From Discostella pseudostelligera (taxonomy: Eukaryota > Bacillariophyta > Thalassiosirophyceae > Thalassiosirales > Thalassiosiraceae): a stretch of DNA of 23,872 nucleotides. Numbering within the stretch: the first letter of the stretch is position 1; the number at the start of each line of letters is the position of its first letter. The translations under genes and the position numbers were made by a program. The stretch covers positions 1-23,872 of the forward strand of contig JALLBK010000707.1 of NCBI GenBank assembly GCA_036940085.1. Reading direction: 5' to 3'. Positions 16,104 through 23,872 of the stretch are shown here, piece after piece. Under the pieces are notes generated by a model that did not search any database, was not told the origin of the DNA, and saw only the letters and a program-made list of their open reading frames with translations.

Positions 16104-19100
16104 TCAACTGGACATAGAACCATTCTGCTTCACATCAAACATCAGCATAGACTTCACTGCATGCAAAATCCTCGTCTCCGACGCAAGCATTGCAACCTGC
16201 ATATTGGTTTGAAAGTCCGATTGCCTGCGTGCATATTCGTCGCGTGAAAGAGGACGATCACTCTCATGAACATCGGATGTTTCGGGGCAACTTTCACAAG
16301 TACCCAGGCCAATGCCGGCTAGGTAACTGTGCACCGGCAGTAGAAATACTTTGTACAAGACCTTATGGACTTTGGACCCACGTATCCATCGAAGTCTTTC
16401 ATATCTGCATATGGATCTCGTGAATAGGTACATCGTGGCTGCAACCAACAACAAATGATGCAACACGGCGCATACGATCAAAGTTGCGTATTGGAAATCT
16501 TCAATTATTCCATCGGTGCGCAACTTTGAGCAAGAGTACAGAGATCGGATGATATAGAACTCAAACGCAGCAAGCATTGCAAGGTTCTTGATCCTTGCAA
16601 ATTGACGCCAAAAAATTCTTTCATTCCCTGACGTCGGATCGTCCTTTGGATTCAAAAACTTCTCTCTTGCAACTGGCCAGATTCGAGATATGCATAAGAG
16701 TTAGACAATGATCAATATAGGGTTGCATTCAGTTGCACGCTGTGCTCGACATGTGTATTGTTCTCACCCTGTCGAGCAGCTGTTTCCAATCTGGCTCTGG
16801 CAAACAACGTGGTAGAGCTCTCTTGTGCCTTCGCATATTCTCCGGTTACAATCGCAATTAAGATGTTTACCATGATGATTACTCCGCAAAACTATTGATG
16901 AAAGTTGGAACAAATATCAGTCTATCTGAGTTGGCATGTTGATCAAGTATTTGCGCTCAGAAACATTCTCACCGATGCATGAATAAAGATAAGATCTACC
17001 AGAGGATTTGAGCCTTCGACGTTAGTTATGTTCAAGCCCCCGATCTGACAAAACAAAAGAGAGTAAGCATACGAAAACCAAAATTTGATGTAACGAACGA
17101 AAAGGACGCTCTCACCATCACAAAATACATTGCAAGATAACTCTGCGGCTGAGACAATGAGCAAAAGGAGTTGAGTTCGCTGTCCTCATCGCTAGTGTTG
17201 GCTAAAAATCTGTTACTTGGGTCTCCTTCAACATTGTCGCACTCTCCGGTGGTCTTCTTTACGATGTCAATCATGTCAGCGAAGAAGAATATCAAGACGA
17301 AGAAAATGGCCATGAAGCATTTTAGAGTTCCAGAGATCTAAAAAACAGGTTGGTGAGCGGATTAGATAGATCTTGATAACAATAAATGGTTTGTCATTTC
17401 ACCATACCTGCACGATTGTGTACATCAACGTTGATAGATGTTCGCTCATTCCTTTAACATGCAAGAGAAACATCCACCACAGGAGCCCGCATACTATCCC
17501 AGTATAATTCCGACCGTCAACATTACTATCCACGTACAATATGCTAAGCATCGTAAGCACCGATGTCGTAGTGGCAAATCCCTGAGATTTAATGGTTTCC
17601 TTTAGTGAAGTGCAAGGAGGACGCGGGAAAAAAGAGAGTGTATCAGTGAGACTTACCACAATGTTACCAAAACCTCTGACATAATTCCATACCAATTTTC
17701 CATCGATGGAGGCGAACGCAACCATAATATCTAAATCACGTATGGCAAAGTAAATTGCTATCGAAAACGATAACCCCCAAAAGTCTCGATAGTTCGATAG
17801 GAATTCTTCCGAGGGATAGGCATAGACCAACTCCACAATAATTCGATACGATGTAATGAGAGTGAGCAGTAGGATCAACTCCATAAGCATCACATACACA
17901 GGAAGTGGACGACCAATAGTGTTCTCGACGACATGCTTCACGGCCCTTCGTGTGGAAACTTCATACAGCGAATCGCCCAAGTGCAGCATGGACGGTAAGA
18001 ATCCAACCAGCTTCCTAATTTCATCGTAGAGATTCTTGCGCAAGGAGAGGAATCGTTTGGCGTCATATTTACTCCATCTCATCTTTCGCCCAAGTAGTCC
18101 CGAGAGCGATGAGCTTGATATTAGGCAAAGATAGTGGGAGGCACATTTCCGTGCTCGTTCCTCCCCGGACAACAATGCTACTAACCACAAGTCTACCGAC
18201 TCCGGACGGAAGAGTGCATTGCGAACAATCGACAACTCGGTAATTGCATCTCGTTCCTCTTCATTCTCAATTAATAGTATCGTCCTAACCAGGAATGGTA
18301 CCGACGCCACACTACCAATAATCTTATCCCGTCGTCTCGATGCCACAGCCAAGAACTCTCGTCGGGTGGGAATATCATCAAATGACGATACGGTTAGTGC
18401 ATCCAGGATGAAGGATAGCATTTTAAACGAGTATGCCACCTTAGGAGGAAGAGTGACTATGGTTGGCAATGTCAACAGCTTCTGCACCTCGGCCCGAACA
18501 CACAGGCTGTTCATGACACGTTTACTCTTGGTCAAGGATTTGATTTCCGAAACTCGATACACCTCACCAACCCCCGACCCTCCCCCTCCCTTGGCACCAA
18601 GTTGTTTTCCCGGGCTCGATCTTGCATAGAGTTGATGACAATCATCTACCCAATCGCATATAATTCCCGCAAATGGTATCTGACCATCATATCCCTCGGA
18701 TAAGAAGGCTGATGGACAAGCTTGATACAACTCGTAGGCAAATTCTTGTACATTTTCATCGGAGGGGGTGTAGATGAAAGATTCATTCCGTGCAAATACA
18801 TGTGCGGGATAATCTCCATATTCGTCTTGTATGGCCGCCAAGTGTGGTGAGGAGCGTAATAGTTTGCGTAGCTCACATATTTCGATTTCGTCGGAGGCGC
18901 ATGCTTCGTGGAGAGATAAATCTACTGCTGATGTTGTTGCTTCGCTGGTACTACCACTACAACAATTTGCCCCATGTGTCGTCTTCGTTGTTGAAGCAAG
19001 AAATTGAACGGTAGGATTCTTCTCTGGCGGAGATTCAATGACATTGCTTTCCTTATCTTCTTCGTTGTCCGTAGTATCAATGGTGGGTGTTGAACAACTT

Positions 19101-19483
19101 CGACGAGGACTTAAAGGGACGAATTTATTACCATCTTTCAACGACGGTCGATGATGATGAATTAAATCATGTCCATTGCTCACTAAACCGACAGAGCGGT
19201 TAGCAACTAGTTCCTCGGGTATACCATCCACGATAACCTCATCATTTTCATCGGCATGTTGTTGATGCTGTTGTTTGATGCACGACTGTGGCTGCTCGGG
19301 AGATAAAGCGATGGTGCCGCTGAAGTTGCACAAATCGGCCTCGATGTGGCCATCATCGCAGTGGCGTACTTTAATGCTCAAGCTTGCATTGGTCAAGCTG
19401 CTACTGTTGCTACAGCTGTCATTGGCTGTGGTGGAAGGGGTAATGGTCACGGTGACACCGGCGATGGAGAGGCTGAACGCCAT
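16104..19483 (-). CDS. Ankyrin/TRP-like cation channel, diatom type (6 exons)
   Basis: Exons run 19483-17657, 17581-17408, 17337-17116, 17044-16973, 16891-16768 and 16672-16104, with GT..AG introns of 70-95 nt; four are phase 0 and the last is phase 1. The product is 995 residues. The N-terminus is disordered, with a degenerate ankyrin part at about 190-260 (DLSLHEACASDEIEICELRK). Membrane segments are predicted at about 529-553, 568-592, 610-625, 635-652, 668-692 and 753-782. The loop before the last carries Cys 700 and 726 and a pore-like stretch (SYLAMYFVM then IGGLNI, about 733-747). The S6-like helix FCGVIIMVNILIAIVTGEYA followed by KAQESSTTLFARAR matches the end of TRP/polycystin-type pores. 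A further hydrophobic segment lies at about 868-891. Cation transport at a cell membrane is inferred. It shares a divergent promoter with the SET gene. Confidence 0.85.
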
Positions 19484-19797
19484 AGCTTTGCTCTTTGACC
19501 ATGGCTTTTGATTGCCTTAGCATTATTCGACGACTTCGGCTGCAATCGATTTGCAGCCGCGGCAGGCGGCAGCAGCGGTTCGCATCTTCATCGCTTTTAC
19601 TTCTTTCCTTCCCGCTCTTTTCCAAACACCAAGAAGGCGATGATGATCGCCAAGATACGGCAAGGTATGTGACGTCATCGTCTCTGATTGGCGACTTTTC
19701 ATACATAGTCGCCACTACGGAACTCGCCAAACTTCGGCCATCACCACAATCACGCCATCAACATCACTCAACATTCAACCCAACCATTCCATGAACC
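19484..19797. promoter_or_regulatory. Divergent promoter with perfect CRE and inverted CCAAT
   Basis: This 314-base stretch separates the start codons of the minus-strand channel gene and the plus-strand SET gene, so it probably serves both. A perfect TGACGTCA palindrome lies at 19670-19677, and ATTGG (inverted CCAAT) follows at 19687-19691. The CRE is about 120 bases from the SET ATG and about 190 from the channel ATG. The rest shows no gene. Confidence 0.5.
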
Positions 19798-21810
19798 ATG
19801 ACGCCATCGCAATCATCGAATAGCCCAACGACAATCAAGCGGCCATGGCCACGGGCGTTGCTCTTGATAACTGTTCTATGCAGTCATGAGCATAACTGTG
19901 ATGCATTTTCCGTCTCCCAATCATCAACCTTGGTGCGGCAAGTGAGGTCAAATAGTGATCATCGGCGAATCTCGTCGTGGGTACTCTCGGCGGCGACTGT
20001 GGGTCCTCGGCGGAACTATGCTTCCTGCTCACTCTCGCCTCTATTTGCTAGTACGAAAACATCATCATCGTCGGTTAGTGGCGTGTCATCATCCTCTCGG
20101 CTCAAACGTGCAGCAGCCTTTACTGACTGGGCAAAGGAAAATGGAATTCAGTGAGTTGTCCACTCTTGGTTTCCCTCTCACCTCTAATGTNTTTACTGAC
20201 TGGGCAAAGGAAAATGGAATTCAGTGAGTTGTCCACTCTTGGTTTCCCTCTCACCTCTAATGTCTTGTATTTTACCAAATTCTTTACATACTCAAGATAT
20301 GCTGGAATTCAAGTCTCTTCGGGTGATGCCAACTCTGGCCTTGGTCTATACGCTACCCAATCTCTCAAACCAACCGACATTGTCATTCAAGTACCCACCA
20401 AACTCACACTCTCCGTCGAATCTCCCGTAGATTACAACACAGTTATGGAAAAGACGTTATTTGAATCCAATCCAAAAGCCTACCGGAATGCACCATGGTG
20501 GTCAGCTCTTTCCATCCAACTGAATTATTATGACAAGATTAATCCAATCAATTCACGTGCCGGCAATAATGGTGTGAGTATGAAGGCGTGGATGGAATCA
20601 TTGCCTCGTGTGTACGATACTCCCATCCATTGGACAGAATCGTCATTGGAAGAATTACAATATAGACCAATGATAGATGCGGTACGTTTGCAGAAGCGAT
20701 TGTGGAGAGAACAGTATGATGCCTTGACCAGGGCATCGTCCGTGTTTGCATCCAAGATATCTTATGATGATTTCGTATGGGGATGTGAAACAGCACGCAG
20801 GTGAGAACAAAGTCGCCTTCACTTCTTTTTTTTCATGAGTGCTATCCATATCTCATACGATTTTCATCATTCACTACCTTGATGCGTGCAATAATAGTCG
20901 TGCCTTTTCGGGTGCCTACTCTGGATCAGCATTCAATCCCATACCGTATGCCACCTCGGTGGCATTAGTCGGCCTCTATCTTGGATTAGGACTTGGAACA
21001 ATCGAACAGGCCGCGAATGGTGCAGCGTTGGTAGTGTGTGGCTCCATATTGAAAGACTTTGTTTTGCCCAAATTGCTCAAGAAACAAAAGTATGTGATTT
21101 GTCCATTGATTGATATGGCTAATCATAGAGGAGTGGGAGCGTCGGGAAATGTTGCCTTTGAATATTTCTCGGATGGATTTAGCTTGTCGGTATTAGAACC
21201 GGGGGTATCCCAGGGATCGGAGATGTTTATCCAGTACGGGCCGAGGAACAATGATCAGTTGTTGCAGTACTATGGGTTTGTGGAGAATGACAATGTTCAT
21301 GATGTGTACATTTTGCCACCCATCCGACAGTGGGATATCGGGGCGCTGGAAGAAGCATGTGGACGAAAGATTGGACCTGGCAGATTGGAGAAGCTTAATC
21401 GAGCGGGTCTTCTTGGGAAAGAAACTGCTTCATCTTCAACGACTAATACCGAGGCCGCTAATGATATTGCAGGAGTTGTTCTAACGCGTGCTACCGGAAT
21501 CGATCCAGCCGTCATCCAGGCGCTTCGTGCACTCATGTCTTCTGATGCCGAATGGGAGGAGGCTGGTGAGGCAATTGGTAATTTTGCAGCTCAGGTCTCA
21601 CCGCAAAATGAGAGGGCGGCAAGGACGGCTGTGCGACGGGCGATGGAAATGGAATTGGAAAATAAAGCCACGACAATTGAGGAGGATAAAAACTTGTTGA
21701 ATACACTTCAGGGTAGGGGTAGTGATGTGGATGCGAATGAGATCTTATCTGTAAAATTCCGCTTGGAAAAGAAAAAGCTACTGCGGGAAACTATCGATAA
21801 TATGCGTTGA
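19798..21810 (+). CDS. Plastid-targeted SET-domain protein methyltransferase, Rubisco-LSMT type (3 exons)
   Basis: Exons are 19798-20150, 20297-20800 and 20898-21810, all joined in phase 2, giving 589 residues. The N-terminus has a basic region and hydrophobic core (RALLLITVLCSH) ending NCDAFSV, an ASAFAP-like site with Phe at +1 (residue 37), the diatom plastid bipartite signal. The SET domain starts at about 108 (FTDWAKENGIQ joined to YAGIQVSSGDANSGLGLYA). It continues with SRAFSG (286-291), DMANH (358-362) and QYGPRNNDQLLQYYGFV (398-414), which are the SAM-binding and catalytic motifs. The C-terminal part resembles the LSMT substrate-binding region. Substrates in plants are Rubisco large subunit and aldolase lysines; the target here is unknown. 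Oddities are a hydrophobic stretch within the SET region (304-338) and a 72-nt exact duplication around an N at 20191, which creates two exon-1 ends (20150 and 20223); one copy is probably artefactual. Confidence 0.88.
20119..20263. repeat. Exact 72-nt direct repeat around a single N (assembly scar)
   Basis: Bases 20119-20190 and 20192-20263 are identical over 72 nt and are separated only by an N at 20191. Each copy holds the end of SET exon 1 and its splice donor (GTGAGT). Identical flanks on both sides of a placeholder base are what an unmerged contig overlap leaves behind, so the genome probably has one copy. Confidence 0.9.
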
Positions 21811-21991
21811 TTCGTATCAATCCAGACTGTGGAACAGTTTATGGGATCTCTCGGTAATACCAAAGAGGAAGCTAATGCAAAACGAGAATATAATTTGTAG
21901 TAATCATTAATCTTTACCGAACCAATCTCAAAAATAACAGTGATGTTCTTGCGTGATAGCATCCAGATTATTCTTCACATTCACACGAGTC
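21811..21991. other. Convergent 3' spacer
   Basis: This 181-base stretch separates the SET gene stop and the GlcG-like gene stop. From 21870 on it belongs to the duplicated segment, so the 3' flank of the GlcG-like gene was copied with it. No gene was seen. Confidence 0.5.
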
Positions 21992-22195
21992 TCATGAGGT
22001 ACTGATTGTTGATTGATCATCGCTCAACGTATTGCAACTATGATTCCTTGGTTGAGTAATCAGTGGTAGCCCCGAGTCCCAGACACTTTTGAGGCAAGCA
22101 TACTCATCCTCATCGCCCGATGCGCCACTAACACCGATCGCACCTACTACTTCGTTGTCGATATTTCTGAGCAATATTCCACCAGGAAACGCAGC
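21870..22195. repeat. First copy of a segmental duplication (3' end of GlcG-like gene)
   Basis: Bases 21870-22080 recur at 22629-22839 with no difference seen, and 22081-22195 recur at 23052-23166 with three substitutions, all within the plus-strand stretch cgcccgatgcgcc (cgacagatgcccc in the other copy). The copies are direct repeats about 760 bases apart. Confidence 0.92.
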
Positions 22196-22603
22196 ATCTT
22201 CCCTCCGCTGATGTTGATCATACTATTCATTTGACAAACCTTGGTAATATCGTTGCCACCTGTGTATTTGTCTCGAAATTCTGTTGACGCTAGATTCATG
22301 ACGATGCAGGTGTATGCTTTTGCATACGAAAATTCAGGTATACCAACATGAATGACCCCGTCCATTCGTTTCTGGACAAGAACGTTGGCTTGTTGATCAA
22401 CCACATTCACAGCTACGGGAGCAAACTTATTCCTGAGATTTCGACCGGAGTGGAATGTGAGGTTGAGATAATAATATGAATTTGATGTTCCGCTCGATTC
22501 GATGGGGCACATGAAAAGCTATGATACATGATACTTGCCGTTTGACGCAGTTAATGACACCATTGGCAAGACAATCACCGACTTCAAGCGTTAATTTCCA
22601 CAT
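21992..22603 (-). pseudogene. GlcG/HbpS-type heme-binding-domain (DUF336) gene with an apparent 1-nt deletion
   Basis: Exon 1 (22603-22535) reads MWKLTLEVGDCLANGVINCV then KRQ. A phase-0 GT..AG intron (22534-22426) leads to FAPVAVNVVDQQANVLVQKR and MDGVIHVGIPEFSYAKAYT. This frame goes wrong near 22194, where AAGATGCTGCGTTTCC appears to lack one G. In the next frame the protein continues AFPGGILLRNIDNEVVGAIG and VSGASGDEDEYACLKSVWDS, stopping at 21992. The order of VxVVDxxxNVLVxxRMDG, AKAYT, FPGG and GAIGVSGASxDEDE is characteristic of the GlcG/HbpS family, which binds heme or assists glycolate-type metabolism; the role here is unknown. The second copy keeps TGGCTGCG at the same place, supporting loss of a G here. 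A sequencing error is possible, in which case the gene is intact. An exon further upstream cannot be excluded. Confidence 0.7.
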
Positions 22604-22628
22604 TGAGGCGACCAAGAATAATCTAGTC

Positions 22629-23166
22629 AGCTAATGCAAAACGAGAATATAATTTGTAGTAATCATTAATCTTTACCGAACCAATCTCAAAAATAACAGT
22701 GATGTTCTTGCGTGATAGCATCCAGATTATTCTTCACATTCACACGAGTCTCATGAGGTACTGATTGTTGATTGATCATCGCTCAACGTATTGCAACTAT
22801 GATTCCTTGGTTGAGTAATCAGTGGTAGCCCCGAGTCCCTTGGGGTGATGGACAGGCGGCCCATGAGCAAGCGGCCGCTCCCAACCATTTCCGTTTCGAA
22901 CTAGGGGCTGCTTATGCTCGGTAGCAAGTTCAGGATAGCCTAGTAGTAGAAGGGCTGCAAGTAGTCCCGCATATTTGGTCGAGTAACATCTGGTATCCTG
23001 CCGAGCATGGGCTCCGCCGAGCAAGAACCTAGGTCTAGTGGAGTCACTTGAAGACACTTTTGAGGCAAGCATACTCATCCTCATCGACAGATGCCCCACT
23101 AACACCGATCGCACCTACTACTTCGTTGTCGATATTTCTGAGCAATATTCCACCAGGAAACGCAGC
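22629..23166 (-). pseudogene. Truncated second copy of the GlcG-like gene 3' end, split by an insertion
   Basis: This is the partner of 21870-22195: 22629-22839 and 23052-23166 together match that segment. Reading minus from 23166 it still encodes AAFPGGILLRNID and VVGAIGVSGASVDEDEYACL. Inserted DNA at 22840-23051 then breaks the frame at once (a TGA follows within a few codons). Beyond 23166 the match stops, so the N-terminal half of the domain is missing. It cannot make a whole protein. Confidence 0.85.
22840..23051. mobile_element. 212-nt insertion of unknown origin inside the GlcG-like copy
   Basis: The insertion is inferred by comparing the two copies: it separates CCCGAGTCCC from AGACACTTTT, which are adjacent at 22080/22081. 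It is richer in GC than its surroundings and holds a NotI site (GCGGCCGC, 22871-22878). Near-identical 10-mers flank it (GAGTCCCTTG at 22833-22842, GAGTCACTTG at 23041-23050), which could be a degenerate target-site duplication. It has no GT..AG ends in the gene's direction. On the minus strand it is open throughout, with a hydrophobic run (YAGLLAALLLLGYPELAT). It may be a non-autonomous element, organelle DNA or an artefact. Confidence 0.45.
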
Positions 23167-23229
23167 CAAACTTGCCCTATTTTTTATTACTAATTCCTAC
23201 GTAGAGAAACTCAAAAATCGCCCGAAAAC

Positions 23230-23362
23230 AATATAGGGAGAAATAGAATTGCCCTATCCAAACATAGGATAGGTTGCCATAGGTTGCCTAGAATGATAGG
23301 TTGGATCAAAATGGACCTCCCTACCCTAACCTATGCAGGTTGAAATTTTTCTCCCTAAATTT
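23230..23362. mobile_element. Small inverted-repeat (MITE-like) element
   Basis: AATATAGGGAGAAAT near 23230-23244 pairs with ATTTTTCTCCCTAAATT near 23345-23361 (about 14 of 16 positions). Inside are several AGGTTG/CAACCT-type words: aggataggttgccataggtt on the left and ctaccctaacctatg on the right. An AT-rich fold-back of about 130 bases without a reading frame suits a MITE-type remnant. No clear target-site duplication was found. Confidence 0.4.
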
Positions 23363-23435
23363 AGGTCAACTTATTTCTTGGTCTGGGATGATGGCACTTC
23401 ATCTGACAATGGGGCCCCGTTTTCACAAACATTCA

Positions 23436-23482
23436 TGAAGTAATACTAAGCAAGAGGATATGAAGTAATACTAAGCAAGAGG
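23436..23482. repeat. Two copies of a 25-nt tandem repeat
   Basis: TGAAGTAATACTAAGCAAGA plus GG occurs at 23436-23457 and again at 23461-23482, separated by ATA. The 22-nt core is identical. It has no visible function and may be a slippage or insertion footprint. Confidence 0.85.
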
Positions 23483-23517
23483 TTAGTAAGCTGCGAAGAA
23501 TTCTGCTTGATCAATTG

Positions 23518-23706
23518 TCAGAGAGAGCCCAGGGGTGAGGAGGCAAGAACAGCTCAGCAATACCGCTGCTCGATCAATAGTCAGAGAGAACCCAGAGGTG
23601 AGGAGGCAAGAACAGCTCAGCAATACCGCTGCTCAATCATTAGCCAGAGAGAACCCAGAGGTGAGGAGGCAAGAACAGCTCAGCAATACTGCTGCACATA
23701 ATCAAG
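23518..23706 (+). repeat. Three 63-nt tandem repeats encoding a 21-residue unit
   Basis: Units begin at 23518, 23581 and 23644 and differ by only a few bases each. Because 63 is a multiple of three, a frame stays in register: REN-PEVRRQEQLSNTAAQSLA in the best-conserved one. A fourth, much altered unit may precede them at about 23497-23517, where TGATCAATTGTC parallels CGATCAATAGTC and puts a stop in that frame. Confidence 0.9.
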
Positions 23707-23762
23707 AAAGAAAGCCAAAGAAGTGGTTCCCATTAGGATGTTCAGTTGATGATATGACTTGA
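23535..23762 (+). pseudogene. Fragment of a repeat-bearing reading frame
   Basis: The frame carrying PEVRRQEQLSNTAA units runs through the 63-nt repeats and on to KPKKWFPLGCSVDDMT before a stop at 23760-23762. Short repeats with a QEQ..NTAA core recall the N-terminal arrays in some eukaryotic Pif1/Helitron-type helicase proteins; this is a weak, memory-based resemblance. The in-frame TGA just upstream and the neighbouring repeats suggest a remnant. A second frame of the same array (REPRGEEARTAQQYR) is equally open but ends inside the last unit. Confidence 0.35.
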
Positions 23763-23872
23763 GCCGGAGGTTGCCCTGGAGGTGAAGAGTAACAAACAAC
23801 GGAGATGTGTAGATTGTCTTCAGATGAAAATTGTGAGCTTTAGTTTTAAGTCTAAAATGAAGCTACAGGTCA
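23763..23872. other. Window end, nothing recognised
   Basis: The last 110 bases carry no reading frame of note, no repeat unit and no RNA-like fold that I can see. Confidence 0.4.

Noticed and set aside
22840..23051. tRNA-derived SINE or a retained intron
   Set aside because: Words resembling A/B boxes are weak and badly spaced, and the ends are not GT..AG in the gene's direction.
22797..23114. 105-codon minus-strand frame spanning the insertion in the GlcG-like copy
   Set aside because: It is a chimera of duplicated gene sequence in the wrong frame and the inserted DNA; the insert is discussed on its own.
23518..23706. CRISPR-like array
   Set aside because: The 63-nt units are directly adjacent with no variable spacers, and the genome is eukaryotic.

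Overview
This window looks like nuclear DNA from a diatom, most likely a centric one of the Thalassiosira, Skeletonema or Cyclotella kind. The evidence is eukaryotic gene structure with short GT..AG introns (51-159 nt), many low-complexity proteins, a heat-shock-factor DNA-binding domain, a BspA-type leucine-rich-repeat gene, a TRP-like channel, and a SET-domain protein whose N-terminus ends in an ASAFAP-like plastid-targeting motif. No ribosomal RNA, tRNA or CRISPR was seen.

Layout. At 1-297 (-) lies the 5' end of a BspA-type LRR gene that runs off the window. At 1089-1787 (+) is a two-exon gene for a small ubiquitin-like protein with a SUMO-interacting-motif-like acidic tail and a nuclear localisation signal. 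Three minus-strand genes without visible introns follow: an unknown low-complexity protein (1990-3369), an 862-residue probable cell-cycle-regulated protein with CDK sites, three KEN boxes and an RRLF cyclin-docking motif (4029-6617), and an SGT1-type HSP90 co-chaperone (6965-8839). A divergent promoter carrying an ACT microsatellite leads to a membrane-anchored Cys-motif protein (9404-10066, +). Next come a Gln-rich/ankyrin protein (10839-13070, +), a two-exon HSF-type regulator (13390-15159, -), and a six-exon ankyrin/TRP-like channel (16104-19483, -) with a decayed copy of its last exon just downstream. Divergent from the channel is a three-exon, probably plastid-targeted SET methyltransferase of the Rubisco-LSMT type (19798-21810, +). 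An exact 72-nt repeat around a single N inside it looks like an assembly scar.

The last 2 kb is repeat-rich. It holds a GlcG/HbpS-type heme-binding-domain gene on the minus strand (21992-22603) with an apparent 1-nt deletion, a second truncated copy of its 3' end split by a 212-nt insertion, a small inverted-repeat element, and 25-nt and 63-nt tandem repeats.

Several genes fit a proteostasis or stress-signalling theme (HSF, SGT1, a ubiquitin-like/SIM protein, ankyrin proteins), but nothing shows that they work as a unit; eukaryotic neighbours are usually independent. Recurring ACGT-core (CRE/bZIP-like) sites lie in three upstream regions and E2F-like sites in two. The most unusual items are the Ubl-SIM-NLS protein, the KEN/Cy-motif protein, the hydrophobic hairpin in the SET protein, the two local 3'-end gene duplications, and the foreign-looking 212-nt insertion.
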